Virus record (IMG/VR): IMGVR_UViG_3300025133_000066
Location: 1 to 64,000 of that record
Direction: 5' to 3' (one strand)
Length of the DNA: 64,000 nt
Origin: a virus
A program made the translations under genes and the position numbers. The notes beneath the pieces were generated by a model. It worked only from the letters and a program-made list of their open reading frames with translations, ran no database searches and was not told where the DNA came from. How positions within the stretch are numbered: position 1 is the stretch's first letter; each line of letters opens with the position of its first letter. Shown in pieces: positions 21,418-28,208 of the stretch.

Positions 21418-23380
21418 CTATTTGAATCTCCAAGTTTTCTAATTCTGCGACTAAATCTTTAACTCTTGAGCTTGCTTCAAACAAAAGAGCTTCTTCTTTA
21501 TTATAATTAGGTTGTTTAGTTTCGTAAATACCCCGAGAAAGACCCATTAAATTTTCCATTCCCGGTACTATCTCTTTTGACTTTGGGAATGCTATGGCTG
21601 TATAGTTTTGTTCTCTCCCATTTCGGCCGTCGTGTCCCCTTAATTCTTTGGGAACATATCTCTTTCCTTTGGCCTTTTTTCCTAAAGAATTTTTAGTATA
21701 TCGGCGGTTTCTATCGTCACGATCATCATTTCGCTTCGCTGGGGCTGCCAAAAGGGGGCCTCCCCCCTCTTCACCGCCAAGGTCTTCACCGCCGCCGAGA
21801 TCGCCAAGATCCCCGCCGCCAAGATCCCCAAGGTCTTCACCGCCGCCAAGATCCCCAAGATCACCGCCGCCAAGATCCCCAAGATCACCGCCGCCGAGAT
21901 CCCCAATCCCTCCAGCAGCGGCTTCGCCGGCAGATTCTGCTGCGGCATTAAGTTCTGCTTCATATTTTCTATCGTGGAACATTTCTCTTTGGTTTCTAAC
22001 AAACTCCTCTTCGGAAAGACTAAAAATGTTTTGAGCAATCCAACGACGGCTAAAAAAGTTTTCGGTGGCGCCGCTGGCAATATCAAATTTTGATTTCCAG
22101 TGCTCCAATTCTTGAAGTTCGGCAATTTTGGATGGATTATTTAACTTTAATCGGAAACTTACTAAATCATCGCCTCTAAATCCCAAAGTATATAAATGAA
22201 CGATTCCAATCTTTTCCAACTCGGCAATAACAGAGCGCTGTAGTCTTTGGATGGTTCTTGCGAAGCGAACATCTTTTTGTGCAAGTGTTGTCCTATCCTC
22301 CACACTTTCTGTATCACTTGACAAATATGCGGACGGTATCTTTATCGCAGAGAACATTTTGTCTCGAAGATATTTCACATCATCAATATCACCAGTAAAT
22401 TGACCGCCAGGAAGTGACTCAATTTTAGATGATTCTCCTCCTCTAATTGGAACAAAATAGTCTTCTTCAACCGAAAGAGGGTTATATCTCAAATCGACTC
22501 TTCCCGTATTCGCATCAACAACCTGATTTCGTTTCATAGATGTAATTGTCTTTTGAATGAAGGTTTCTACATCTTGCGGGGCAATATTTCCGACATCGAT
22601 ATAAAAAACTCTTCGTTCTGCTGAACGGACAATCCGATAAGCCATCATTGCATCTTCCATAAGAACCAACTGACGCCAAATACGTCGAGCAGATTCCATC
22701 ACGGAGGTACCATATGGGGAATATTTGTCATTTCCAAGTATTCGGAAATGAGCAATTTGCCAATTTTCAAAAGTCATACCAGCAGAGTTCCACTGGTATT
22801 GGACGTAGTTTGGATTAGTAGGATCTTCGCCTTCCATCCTTTCAATCTCTTTCAGTGGGATTGGGATGACAGATTTTACACCGATACGGTCATCAATATC
22901 CATATAAAGAATAAAATCTCCGAATTTGCACATTGAGCGACACCATCCAAACAAATTATGATTAATATTTAAAACATTTTCATAAAGAGAGCGAAGAACC
23001 GCTTTGATTTCTTCGTTTGGGCACTCAATATCCATCATAGGAGAAAGAGCAGAGTGTGTTGTCATTTCATCAGCATAAATATCCATTGCGGAGGCCAATT
23101 CTGGCATATATTCCATTTGTTCATAATCAATATATCTCTCGGCTCTATTTTGTTGAGCCATGATCTTCGAATGCATGACATCAAAGGGGCTATATTCTGA
23201 TTTTTTAAATTGTTGACCACTTGCTGATCTGAAATCTGTTGAATATTTGTCAAGCGCCGTTCTTCGAATCTTTCGATTCATCTGGGTACGCCAGTTTACG
23301 ATTGGACCCGAAAATAATCTCGTTAATCTCCTAAAAAGTTCTGATTGTGAGTTATTGGGGTTTTTCTTTTGGTCGGCCAT
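21398..23380 (-). CDS. Portal protein (gp20-like)
   Basis: A 660-residue portal vertex protein. Family segments include DFRSASGQQFKKSEYSPFDV, ASAMDIYADEMTTHS, GWCRSMCKFGDFILYMDID, SVMESARRIWRQLVLMEDAM with RSAERRVFYIDVGN, and DIDDVKYLRDKMFSAIKIP with LAQKDVRFARTIQRLQ, all typical of T4 gp20. It is longer than T4 gp20 (524), mainly because of a Gly/Asp/Leu repeat at residues 491-540 followed by a basic tail. It should form the 12-subunit ring for DNA entry, bind the terminase and initiate the head. ATG start with AAGGA upstream; it starts four bases after the terminase stop. Confidence 0.93.
   Translation of the reverse strand: MADQKKNPNNSQSELFRRLTRLFSGPIVNWRTQMNRKIRRTALDKYSTDFRSASGQQFKKSEYSPFDVMHSKIMAQQNRAERYIDYEQMEYMPELASAMDIYADEMTTHSALSPMMDIECPNEEIKAVLRSLYENVLNINHNLFGWCRSMCKFGDFILYMDIDDRIGVKSVIPIPLKEIERMEGEDPTNPNYVQYQWNSAGMTFENWQIAHFRILGNDKYSPYGTSVMESARRIWRQLVLMEDAMMAYRIVRSAERRVFYIDVGNIAPQDVETFIQKTITSMKRNQVVDANTGRVDLRYNPLSVEEDYFVPIRGGESSKIESLPGGQFTGDIDDVKYLRDKMFSAIKIPSAYLSSDTESVEDRTTLAQKDVRFARTIQRLQRSVIAELEKIGIVHLYTLGFRGDDLVSFRLKLNNPSKIAELQELEHWKSKFDIASGATENFFSRRWIAQNIFSLSEEEFVRNQREMFHDRKYEAELNAAAESAGEAAAGGIGDLGGGDLGDLGGGDLGDLGGGEDLGDLGGGDLGDLGGGEDLGGEEGGGPLLAAPAKRNDDRDDRNRRYTKNSLGKKAKGKRYVPKELRGHDGRNGREQNYTAIAFPKSKEIVPGMENLMGLSRGIYETKQPNYNKEEALLFEASSRVKDLVAELENLEIQIDENETQ
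21761..21910 (-). repeat. Gly-Asp-Leu repeat block in portal gene
   Basis: Residues 491-540 of the portal protein repeat DLGGG and GEDLGDLGGG units in tandem. At the DNA level this is a short-period repeat of about 12-30 bases. It separates the conserved portal fold from a basic C-terminal tail and is prone to length change by slippage. The opposite strand shows a Pro/Arg/Ser-rich open frame that is only the shadow of this repeat. Confidence 0.85.
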
Positions 23381-23383
23381 TCT

Positions 23384-24973
23384 TTATCCTTTTATTAACC
23401 AAGAATATTGTTCATAATCTTCTTTTGCTTTAAACATCTTCTCATCTAATGCTTCTTTTCTATTATATCCCTGCATTCCTGGGATTGTTGTATTAATTTT
23501 TGTATTAACTCTAATCATGGAATCCAAACACGCCTTTTTATATTCTAATTCTCTCTTATTAACACTCAATGCTGTATCCCTCACCCAACAACCAATTGCT
23601 AATGCCATAATAAGGTCATCATTATATCCCCTCATCGCCTGAGGTTTGCCATTGTGCCAAATAAAAGTTCGCAATTCGTTAGAAAAGCGAACCGAATATA
23701 CTTTAATTAGTTTGTTTCTAATGAATTCTTCTAATTTTGCAACGATAAGAGGTCGGGTTTTTAAAGATGTTGTAAATCCTGGGACAGCAGAGTTGTTCGT
23801 TGCTCCCTGGTGGCTATCTACATATTCATGGGTACCCTTTATCGAATAATATAAATTCGGATATTGCAACTCAATTAATTTTTCCAAAACGGAAATGCCA
23901 ATGCCAACATTTTCAACAACCAACAAACAATTACCATATTCTTTGCCAGCCTGCATTAAAATGCTGGAATACATATCTAAACTGGGTTTTCCTTGATACT
24001 CTGCTATAACTTCCATTGTATCTAATTTGATGATGTGAAAAACAGAATAATCTGCCCCATCTCCTCTTGCGACATCGGCAACAAGGAGGTAAGTGCATTC
24101 GGGATTATATTCTTCCCAAATCCACATATTTCTGTCAAAACTTGTTCTGTATTTAGGATCTTTAACGTTCGTTTCTACCCACGCGATATCATCCGGATGA
24201 ATAATTGTCTCGCCCGATGTATTGAAGTTACATTCAAGCTCCTGAGCGATCTCTCGTCTGGACATATTTCTTGTTTCTTTCTCAAACCATTCCTGATCTC
24301 GGTCAGGGTGAACGTCCCAATTCAGCACAACGGGGTGAAAGTCGTTTGACCCCTCCGCTGCCTCGCTATATGTCTTGTGAAACCAGTTTCCAACACCATT
24401 TGGAGTAGAAAGAGCGATCACTCGACCACCAGTTGAAATTGTAGGATACAGGCCGGCCCAAAGCTCGCTTAGGTTTTCAACGTGTGCGGCCTCATCAATC
24501 ACCAAAAGAGAAAGTGCTTCGGAACGACCAGCATCGCCGGAAGTTGAGGCTGCTTGAATTTGTGAACCGTTGGAAAGCTCGAAAGATGCCCTATTATCAA
24601 TTGATATATTGGCGATAAGAAGAAAGTCTGGGACATTTTTCATAATTGCCTTAACTTTTTTGACAAGATTGGCCGCTGTTTTGAATTTTGTGGCCATAAC
24701 AAGAATGTTCTTGTCTCTATGAAACAGCATCATCCAAACAATATAGCCAGCAGCAATAGTTGAGATGCCCAACTGGCGTGCTTTGAGGATTACATTAAAG
24801 CGGTAATCATTAAAATCTGTTAAAAGGTCAGCCTGATAGTCATAAGTCTTAAATGGAATAAGACCTTTGATCGGGTGTGAGATTCTTGCGTAATTATTTA
24901 CGAAGTAGATCGGATCTTTTCCACACTTTAGTATTTCAGCTACTATTTCCTTTTTGGAGAGTGTGTATGACAT
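23384..24973 (-). CDS. terL: Terminase large subunit (gp17-like)
   Basis: A 529-residue packaging motor protein. The ATPase part has KARQLGIST (64-72, Walker A variant), LLVIDEAAHVE (156-166, Walker B with D160, E161) and ALSTPNGVGN (187-196, motif III). The RNase H-fold nuclease has LLVADVARGDGADYS (D300), LVVENVGIG (E354) and MRGYNDDLIMALAI (D452/D453). The Walker A lacks the lysine at the usual GKT position and has I-S-T after G, a variant seen in several T4-like terminases. It cuts and translocates DNA through the portal. The next gene encodes the portal; the gene before it takes the small-terminase position. Confidence 0.95.
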   Translation of the reverse strand: MSYTLSKKEIVAEILKCGKDPIYFVNNYARISHPIKGLIPFKTYDYQADLLTDFNDYRFNVILKARQLGISTIAAGYIVWMMLFHRDKNILVMATKFKTAANLVKKVKAIMKNVPDFLLIANISIDNRASFELSNGSQIQAASTSGDAGRSEALSLLVIDEAAHVENLSELWAGLYPTISTGGRVIALSTPNGVGNWFHKTYSEAAEGSNDFHPVVLNWDVHPDRDQEWFEKETRNMSRREIAQELECNFNTSGETIIHPDDIAWVETNVKDPKYRTSFDRNMWIWEEYNPECTYLLVADVARGDGADYSVFHIIKLDTMEVIAEYQGKPSLDMYSSILMQAGKEYGNCLLVVENVGIGISVLEKLIELQYPNLYYSIKGTHEYVDSHQGATNNSAVPGFTTSLKTRPLIVAKLEEFIRNKLIKVYSVRFSNELRTFIWHNGKPQAMRGYNDDLIMALAIGCWVRDTALSVNKRELEYKKACLDSMIRVNTKINTTIPGMQGYNRKEALDEKMFKAKEDYEQYSWLIKG

Positions 24974-24976
24974 TGT

Positions 24977-25492
24977 TTATTCTTTGGCGAATCCGCCTTC
25001 TTTTAAGAATTTGTGGTAATTGACAGCCATCGTGTCGGTCACTGCCTCACCAAGGGTGGTAACCTGCTTCATTCCGCCAATCTTGTACATCTTGTGTGCT
25101 GTCACAAATGTTCTCACTCTTGATGTATTCTGGACAAGGCACTTTGCTTCGCCTTGTGGAGTGATTGAGAGTGATTTTCCAGTGATAGCCTTATATTCCT
25201 TCTTCAAAAAGTCTGCGATCTGTTGAATTTTGCGTTCGCATTCTTCCTCAAAGCCAACTGCATAAACAGAAGACAGGGCAACATTTGATTCATAGTTAAT
25301 TTGGAGCATGTCTCCGACAATTTTCACGCCGAAACCATCAGAAACCCGACTATCAATGATTGGGCAGCCCTCTTCCCGATTTAGACCAATCTTTTTGACA
25401 TCTCCGGTTACGAAGCGCTCGTCGTGGGATCCATCGTAGGCATTTGCTGCTGCCTGATTAATCCCTGTAATAATTTCTAATGTTGTAGCCAT
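24977..25492 (-). CDS. Conserved protein in the small-terminase position, unknown function
   Basis: A 171-residue protein starting MATTLEIITGINQAAANAYD. It has DSRVSDGFGVKIVGDMLQIN, a helix EEECERKIQQIADFLKKEY, GKSLSITPQGEAKCLVQNTS and RVRTFVTAHKMYKIGG. The set of segments looks like a conserved large-phage family, but I cannot attach a function, and no helix-turn-helix typical of gp16 is evident. It ends four bases before the terminase start, so it could be a small terminase replacement; that is inference from position alone. ATG start with AAGGA upstream; it starts immediately after the preceding stop. Confidence 0.7.
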   Translation of the reverse strand: MATTLEIITGINQAAANAYDGSHDERFVTGDVKKIGLNREEGCPIIDSRVSDGFGVKIVGDMLQINYESNVALSSVYAVGFEEECERKIQQIADFLKKEYKAITGKSLSITPQGEAKCLVQNTSRVRTFVTAHKMYKIGGMKQVTTLGEAVTDTMAVNYHKFLKEGGFAKE

Positions 25493-26179
25493 TTATTTAA
25501 TTCCTTTTTCTTTTTTATAAGAATTGTACTGAGCCAGGTGGGCGCCGGTAAGGCCCGGGTCCTCCGGGTTTACATATTTGTTTTTGATCATATCCTCGAT
25601 ATCACTCCTTTCGGAGCCGGGAGGCCTTAGGAGAATGTTCCTGATGTATTCTTCCACACTCTGACTGAACCACGCAACTTCATCTTCTTCGCGGTAGATC
25701 TGATTCAGGACTGGCAACGTTTTTGCCAGCCATGGCTCTTCTGTATATTGAGCGTCTCCTGCAAAAATCGCACGAAGGTGATTTACCATTTGTTTGGCCA
25801 ATTCTTCCCCGTGGGACTCCAGATATTTCTGGACACTACCCTTGCTGTCTTCCTCTTGCACATGTACAAAAGCGTGCTCCAACTCGGAATTGGGATCAAA
25901 AAGAGCCGGGAGTTCATCGATGATCTGGTCTTGGAAGTGTTTTTTGTCGTCGGCGAGCTTTGTGGCCACTTCGGCGTCAGCGTCGGCCTTCAATGTGCTA
26001 GCCGCAGACAAATAATCTCCCCACCCTTCTTTCATCAAATTATTAATTTCTTCTTTAACGATATTAGCTAATTGTGATTTTGTAAGCTTAATTTTACCAC
26101 GAAGGTGAGGGCGCCGAACGGAGACATTTTTGATTTCTTCCTTGATGAGTTTTCTCAACTGTGATTTCGTAAGTTTCAT
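25493..26179 (-). CDS. Tagged protein with two tandem N-terminal tags
   Basis: A 228-residue protein beginning MKLTKSQLRKLIKEEIKNV; after a basic linker the motif recurs as IKLTKSQLANIVKEEINNL (about 31-49). The rest is acidic and helical with SNSELEH-type segments and no catalytic motif (DKKHFQDQIIDELPALFDPN, EEDEVAWFSQSVEEYIRNIL). Each tag copy contains an I/V-K-E site. The double tag is unusual and supports a functional, portable targeting element. Likely an internal head protein by analogy to T4 internal proteins; inference. ATG with AAAGGAAAA upstream. Confidence 0.7.
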   Translation of the reverse strand: MKLTKSQLRKLIKEEIKNVSVRRPHLRGKIKLTKSQLANIVKEEINNLMKEGWGDYLSAASTLKADADAEVATKLADDKKHFQDQIIDELPALFDPNSELEHAFVHVQEEDSKGSVQKYLESHGEELAKQMVNHLRAIFAGDAQYTEEPWLAKTLPVLNQIYREEDEVAWFSQSVEEYIRNILLRPPGSERSDIEDMIKNKYVNPEDPGLTGAHLAQYNSYKKEKGIK

Positions 26180-26193
26180 AATTTTTTTCCTTT

Positions 26194-26463
26194 TTATAGA
26201 CTCTGAGTTAGGGCCTCTAGGACCTCTTCTTTTGTCATTCCAGATTGCAGTGCCAGAGCACCGATGGCAAGAAGAGCATCTCTAGCACTAGTCTTTGATG
26301 TCCCGAGATCTGGAAGCTCTCCAGATTCACCACCCAATTCAGCAGCCTTTCCCCAATATTTTTCTCCTTCCGTATCTCCGAAAGCGTCAGAGGGCGCGCC
26401 TTCGATAACCTTTCCAATCTCTTCTTTGATAATTTTTCTCAATTGAAATTTTGTAAGTTTCAT
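26194..26463 (-). CDS. Tagged small acidic protein
   Basis: 89 residues from the ATG at 26461-26463, with AAGGA upstream; an in-frame start at 26553 would overlap the preceding gene and lacks support. It starts MKLTKFQLRKIIKEEIGKVI and continues as a Gly/Ser/Asp/Glu-rich stretch ending in a helix ARDALLAIGALALQSGMTKE. No membrane segment or enzyme motif. One of the set of small proteins sharing the tag; probable internal head protein by inference. Confidence 0.7.
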   Translation of the reverse strand: MKLTKFQLRKIIKEEIGKVIEGAPSDAFGDTEGEKYWGKAAELGGESGELPDLGTSKTSARDALLAIGALALQSGMTKEEVLEALTQSL

Positions 26464-26467
26464 TATT

Positions 26468-26848
26468 TTATTCCTTTTCGGGGCGCCATCCAGACTTCCA
26501 CCTTTCCTCGCGACCTTCGACCCACTGAATGTAGCACTTAAAACAACAATCAAATTTTGTCATATAAACATCATCACGCGAATCAAAAGAATAAGAACGA
26601 CATGTTTGACAAATCCTATTATTGTCTTTATTAATTAGTTTTTTAGATATTAAAACTCCATCAACTTCTACTTTTTCATTATTTTCTCGATGTTTTATTT
26701 CTTTTTTGTGTAATTCGCGGATTTGCTGCTGATAATCTTTTTCTTTTTCATCATCCCAGTCGGCTTTTGGGTGCTGTATTGCTTCTTTCCCATATTTCTT
26801 AGAAATAGCATTTTCATATTTGGCAACTTCATTTAAGTCTTTTTTCAT
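26468..26848 (-). CDS. Small zinc-finger-like protein
   Basis: A 126-residue charged protein. The C-terminal third has C80-x2-C83 (ICQTC) and C101-C102-x2-C105 (DCCFKC) in a zinc-ribbon arrangement, followed by YIQWVEGREERWKSGWRP. The N-terminal part is a long charged helix (KDYQQQIRELHKKEIKHREN). Its ATG overlaps the upstream stop (ATGA), with GGTGA five bases upstream, so it is translationally coupled to the membrane protein before it. Such Cys4 proteins are common small phage proteins; nucleic acid or protein binding is possible. Function unknown. Confidence 0.7.
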   Translation of the reverse strand: MKKDLNEVAKYENAISKKYGKEAIQHPKADWDDEKEKDYQQQIRELHKKEIKHRENNEKVEVDGVLISKKLINKDNNRICQTCRSYSFDSRDDVYMTKFDCCFKCYIQWVEGREERWKSGWRPEKE

Positions 26849-27276
26849 TTATTCACCGCATATGTTATTCCAATAGTTGCCCCGACACCAATTGCAAAGC
26901 CTCCGATAACACCCCAAATAAGGGCGTTCTTTCCAGGCTTCTTTCGGATGATCTTGTTTAATTGCTCGATTTCTGTGTTTTTTAAAACTAATGTTGAATT
27001 GAATCTTTCTCTTTCTGTGTCAATTGTAATATTTAGTTGATCAATTTTAAGTTGGCATTGTGCTTTTTGCTTTTGCAGTTCGAATCCGAGTTTTAAATCA
27101 TATTCTTCTTTTAGAAACTTGTGATTTGCCAATAATCTGGCTGTTGCCTCGGGATCAAATAATGTTCCAGTAAAGGGTGCTGCCTTTCCTTCTTGAATAA
27201 AGGTAAATTTGCCATCGGCAGCTTGTGCTGAATTTAAAAAACCAAAAAGAAACAATAATGTGATTTTACTCCACAT
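26845..27276 (-). CDS. Exported coiled-coil protein with C-terminal membrane segment (spanin-like)
   Basis: 143 residues from the ATG at 27274-27276 (a TTG eight codons earlier is less likely). It begins with a signal peptide, MWSKITLLFLFGFLNSAQA, with probable cleavage before ADG, then a periplasmic part including PFTGTLFDPEATARLLANHK, a coiled coil (KAQCQLKIDQLNITIDTERE) and a C-terminal membrane segment (ALIWGVIGGFAIGVGATIGI). That is the topology of a unimolecular spanin, but no lipobox Cys is present. It overlaps the i-spanin-like gene by 11 bases. A role in outer-membrane disruption or another envelope function is inferred. Confidence 0.65.
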   Translation of the reverse strand: MWSKITLLFLFGFLNSAQAADGKFTFIQEGKAAPFTGTLFDPEATARLLANHKFLKEEYDLKLGFELQKQKAQCQLKIDQLNITIDTERERFNSTLVLKNTEIEQLNKIIRKKPGKNALIWGVIGGFAIGVGATIGITYAVNK

Positions 27277-27667
27277 ATTCAAATCCAAAAGCCTCCTCAA
27301 TTTCTCTGGCCAACTCCTCTGGCTGCTCGTCGAAATCTCTGATGAACTTTTTTATGTCTTTTTCTTTATTTTTGCTTAAATCGGCTACCGACTCATTATA
27401 TTTTTCTGTCAGATTTATCAGATCACGCTCAAATTTGGCTATAGCCTCTTCTCGGGCGGCCAACTCTTTTTGGTGGAGAGCTTCCAATGTTGCAATCTGC
27501 TCTTCATAGCTTGTACTCATTACATCCATCGACTTTTTGAGTGATGAATAATCATTTTTTGTTATAAAAAAGAGGATAATCATAATAACCAAGCCGACAC
27601 CTTGCCAGTTTTTAATTAAGAACATGCCGACCGACTTAAATAAATCTCCAATGTTGATATTAATCAA
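27266..27667 (-). CDS. Membrane-anchored coiled-coil protein (i-spanin/Rz-like)
   Basis: 133 residues from a probable TTG start with AAGGA about 12 bases upstream; an internal ATG at 27625 lacks an SD. One N-terminal membrane helix (about 20-36, GVGLVIMIILFFITKND) is followed by a long coiled coil (YEEQIATLEALHQKELAARE and on) and an acidic end (DEQPEELAREIEEAFGFEYV). This is the layout of Rz-type inner-membrane spanins. It lies two genes after a holin-like gene and overlaps a secreted coiled-coil protein. No endolysin lies in the window. The lysis role is inference from topology and neighbours. Confidence 0.65.
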   Translation of the reverse strand: MININIGDLFKSVGMFLIKNWQGVGLVIMIILFFITKNDYSSLKKSMDVMSTSYEEQIATLEALHQKELAAREEAIAKFERDLINLTEKYNESVADLSKNKEKDIKKFIRDFDEQPEELAREIEEAFGFEYVE

Positions 27668-27671
27668 TTTT

Positions 27672-27974
27672 TTATTTTATCCTTGGGTGCCATTGACGAA
27701 ATATATTTTCTACTTCGTCTTCTGTAGCAGAAGGGGAAGCCCAATCAAAATTAATATCTTGAAGGTGTGTCAAAAATATATTTTTGGTGGCTATATGACC
27801 AACACTATCAGATAGTGGATTTTCACGAGAGAGTTCTATAGCTCTTTTCATAATTCCATCAACCTTGAATTTGTGTTCAAGACTGTCTCTTTCCTCTTCC
27901 TTTTCTTGATCGCTGATCATTTCATTAAGCCCCTCTTTGATGAGCCTTCTTAACTGGGATTCTGTTAACTTCAC
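27672..27974 (-). CDS. Tagged small protein within lysis-like region
   Basis: A 100-residue charged protein from a GTG start with AAGGGAG nine bases upstream. It starts MKLTESQLRRLIKEGLNEMI, another copy of the tag. The rest is helical and polar (RDSLEHKFKVDGIMKRAIEL), ending SATEDEVENIFRQWHPRIK. No membrane segment or catalytic motif. The GTG start and different codon choices in the tag argue that it is conserved at the protein level rather than recently copied DNA. Confidence 0.7.
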   Translation of the reverse strand: MKLTESQLRRLIKEGLNEMISDQEKEEERDSLEHKFKVDGIMKRAIELSRENPLSDSVGHIATKNIFLTHLQDINFDWASPSATEDEVENIFRQWHPRIK

Positions 27975-27977
27975 CTT

Positions 27978-28178
27978 TTAAACTCCCTTTAATTTAACAA
28001 TCGCATCAATTACAGACTGGCCACCGATATATAGTGCACTCAGAATGAGCCAATCGCCACTATCGATATGAGAAGTAAACATAAGTCCAGTGGCGGCCGC
28101 CCAAACAAGCAATTTTCGGGAAACCATCTTTTCAAGTGCGATATCAATTACACCTTTTGCTGTTTCTACCATGATCAT
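27978..28178 (-). CDS. Holin-like small membrane protein
   Basis: A 66-residue protein with two hydrophobic segments (about 23-39, LLVWAAATGLMFTSHI, and 43-62, WLILSALYIGGQSVIDAIV) and a charged N terminus. The size and topology fit a class II holin. Two ATG codons (28178 and 28172) are possible; GGAGG lies 4 or 10 bases upstream respectively, and the second spacing is more like the neighbours. It is followed by spanin-like genes. Function inferred from topology and neighbours only. Confidence 0.55.
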   Translation of the reverse strand: MIMVETAKGVIDIALEKMVSRKLLVWAAATGLMFTSHIDSGDWLILSALYIGGQSVIDAIVKLKGV

Positions 28179-28196
28179 AAACCCTCCTTTTATACT

Positions 28197-28207
28197 CTAT
28201 AATTAGT
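28197..28207 (-). promoter_or_regulatory. ACTAATTATAG element before holin-like gene
   Basis: Minus-strand ACTAATTATAG in the 30-base gap before the holin-like gene, identical to the 11 bases at 15342-15352. It overlaps GAGTATAAAAGG. A likely phage promoter element that would start lysis and head transcription. Confidence 0.4.
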
Positions 28208-28208
28208 C

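Noticed and set aside
21648-22034. Plus-strand Pro/Arg/Ser-rich frame of 128 codons
   Set aside because: It is the complement of the Gly/Asp repeat in the portal gene; low-complexity shadow without an SD.
26464-26553. Longer N terminus (30 extra residues) for the 89-residue tagged protein
   Set aside because: It would overlap the zinc-finger gene and hide the tag; the ATG at 26463 has AAGGA and begins with the tag seen at three other genes.
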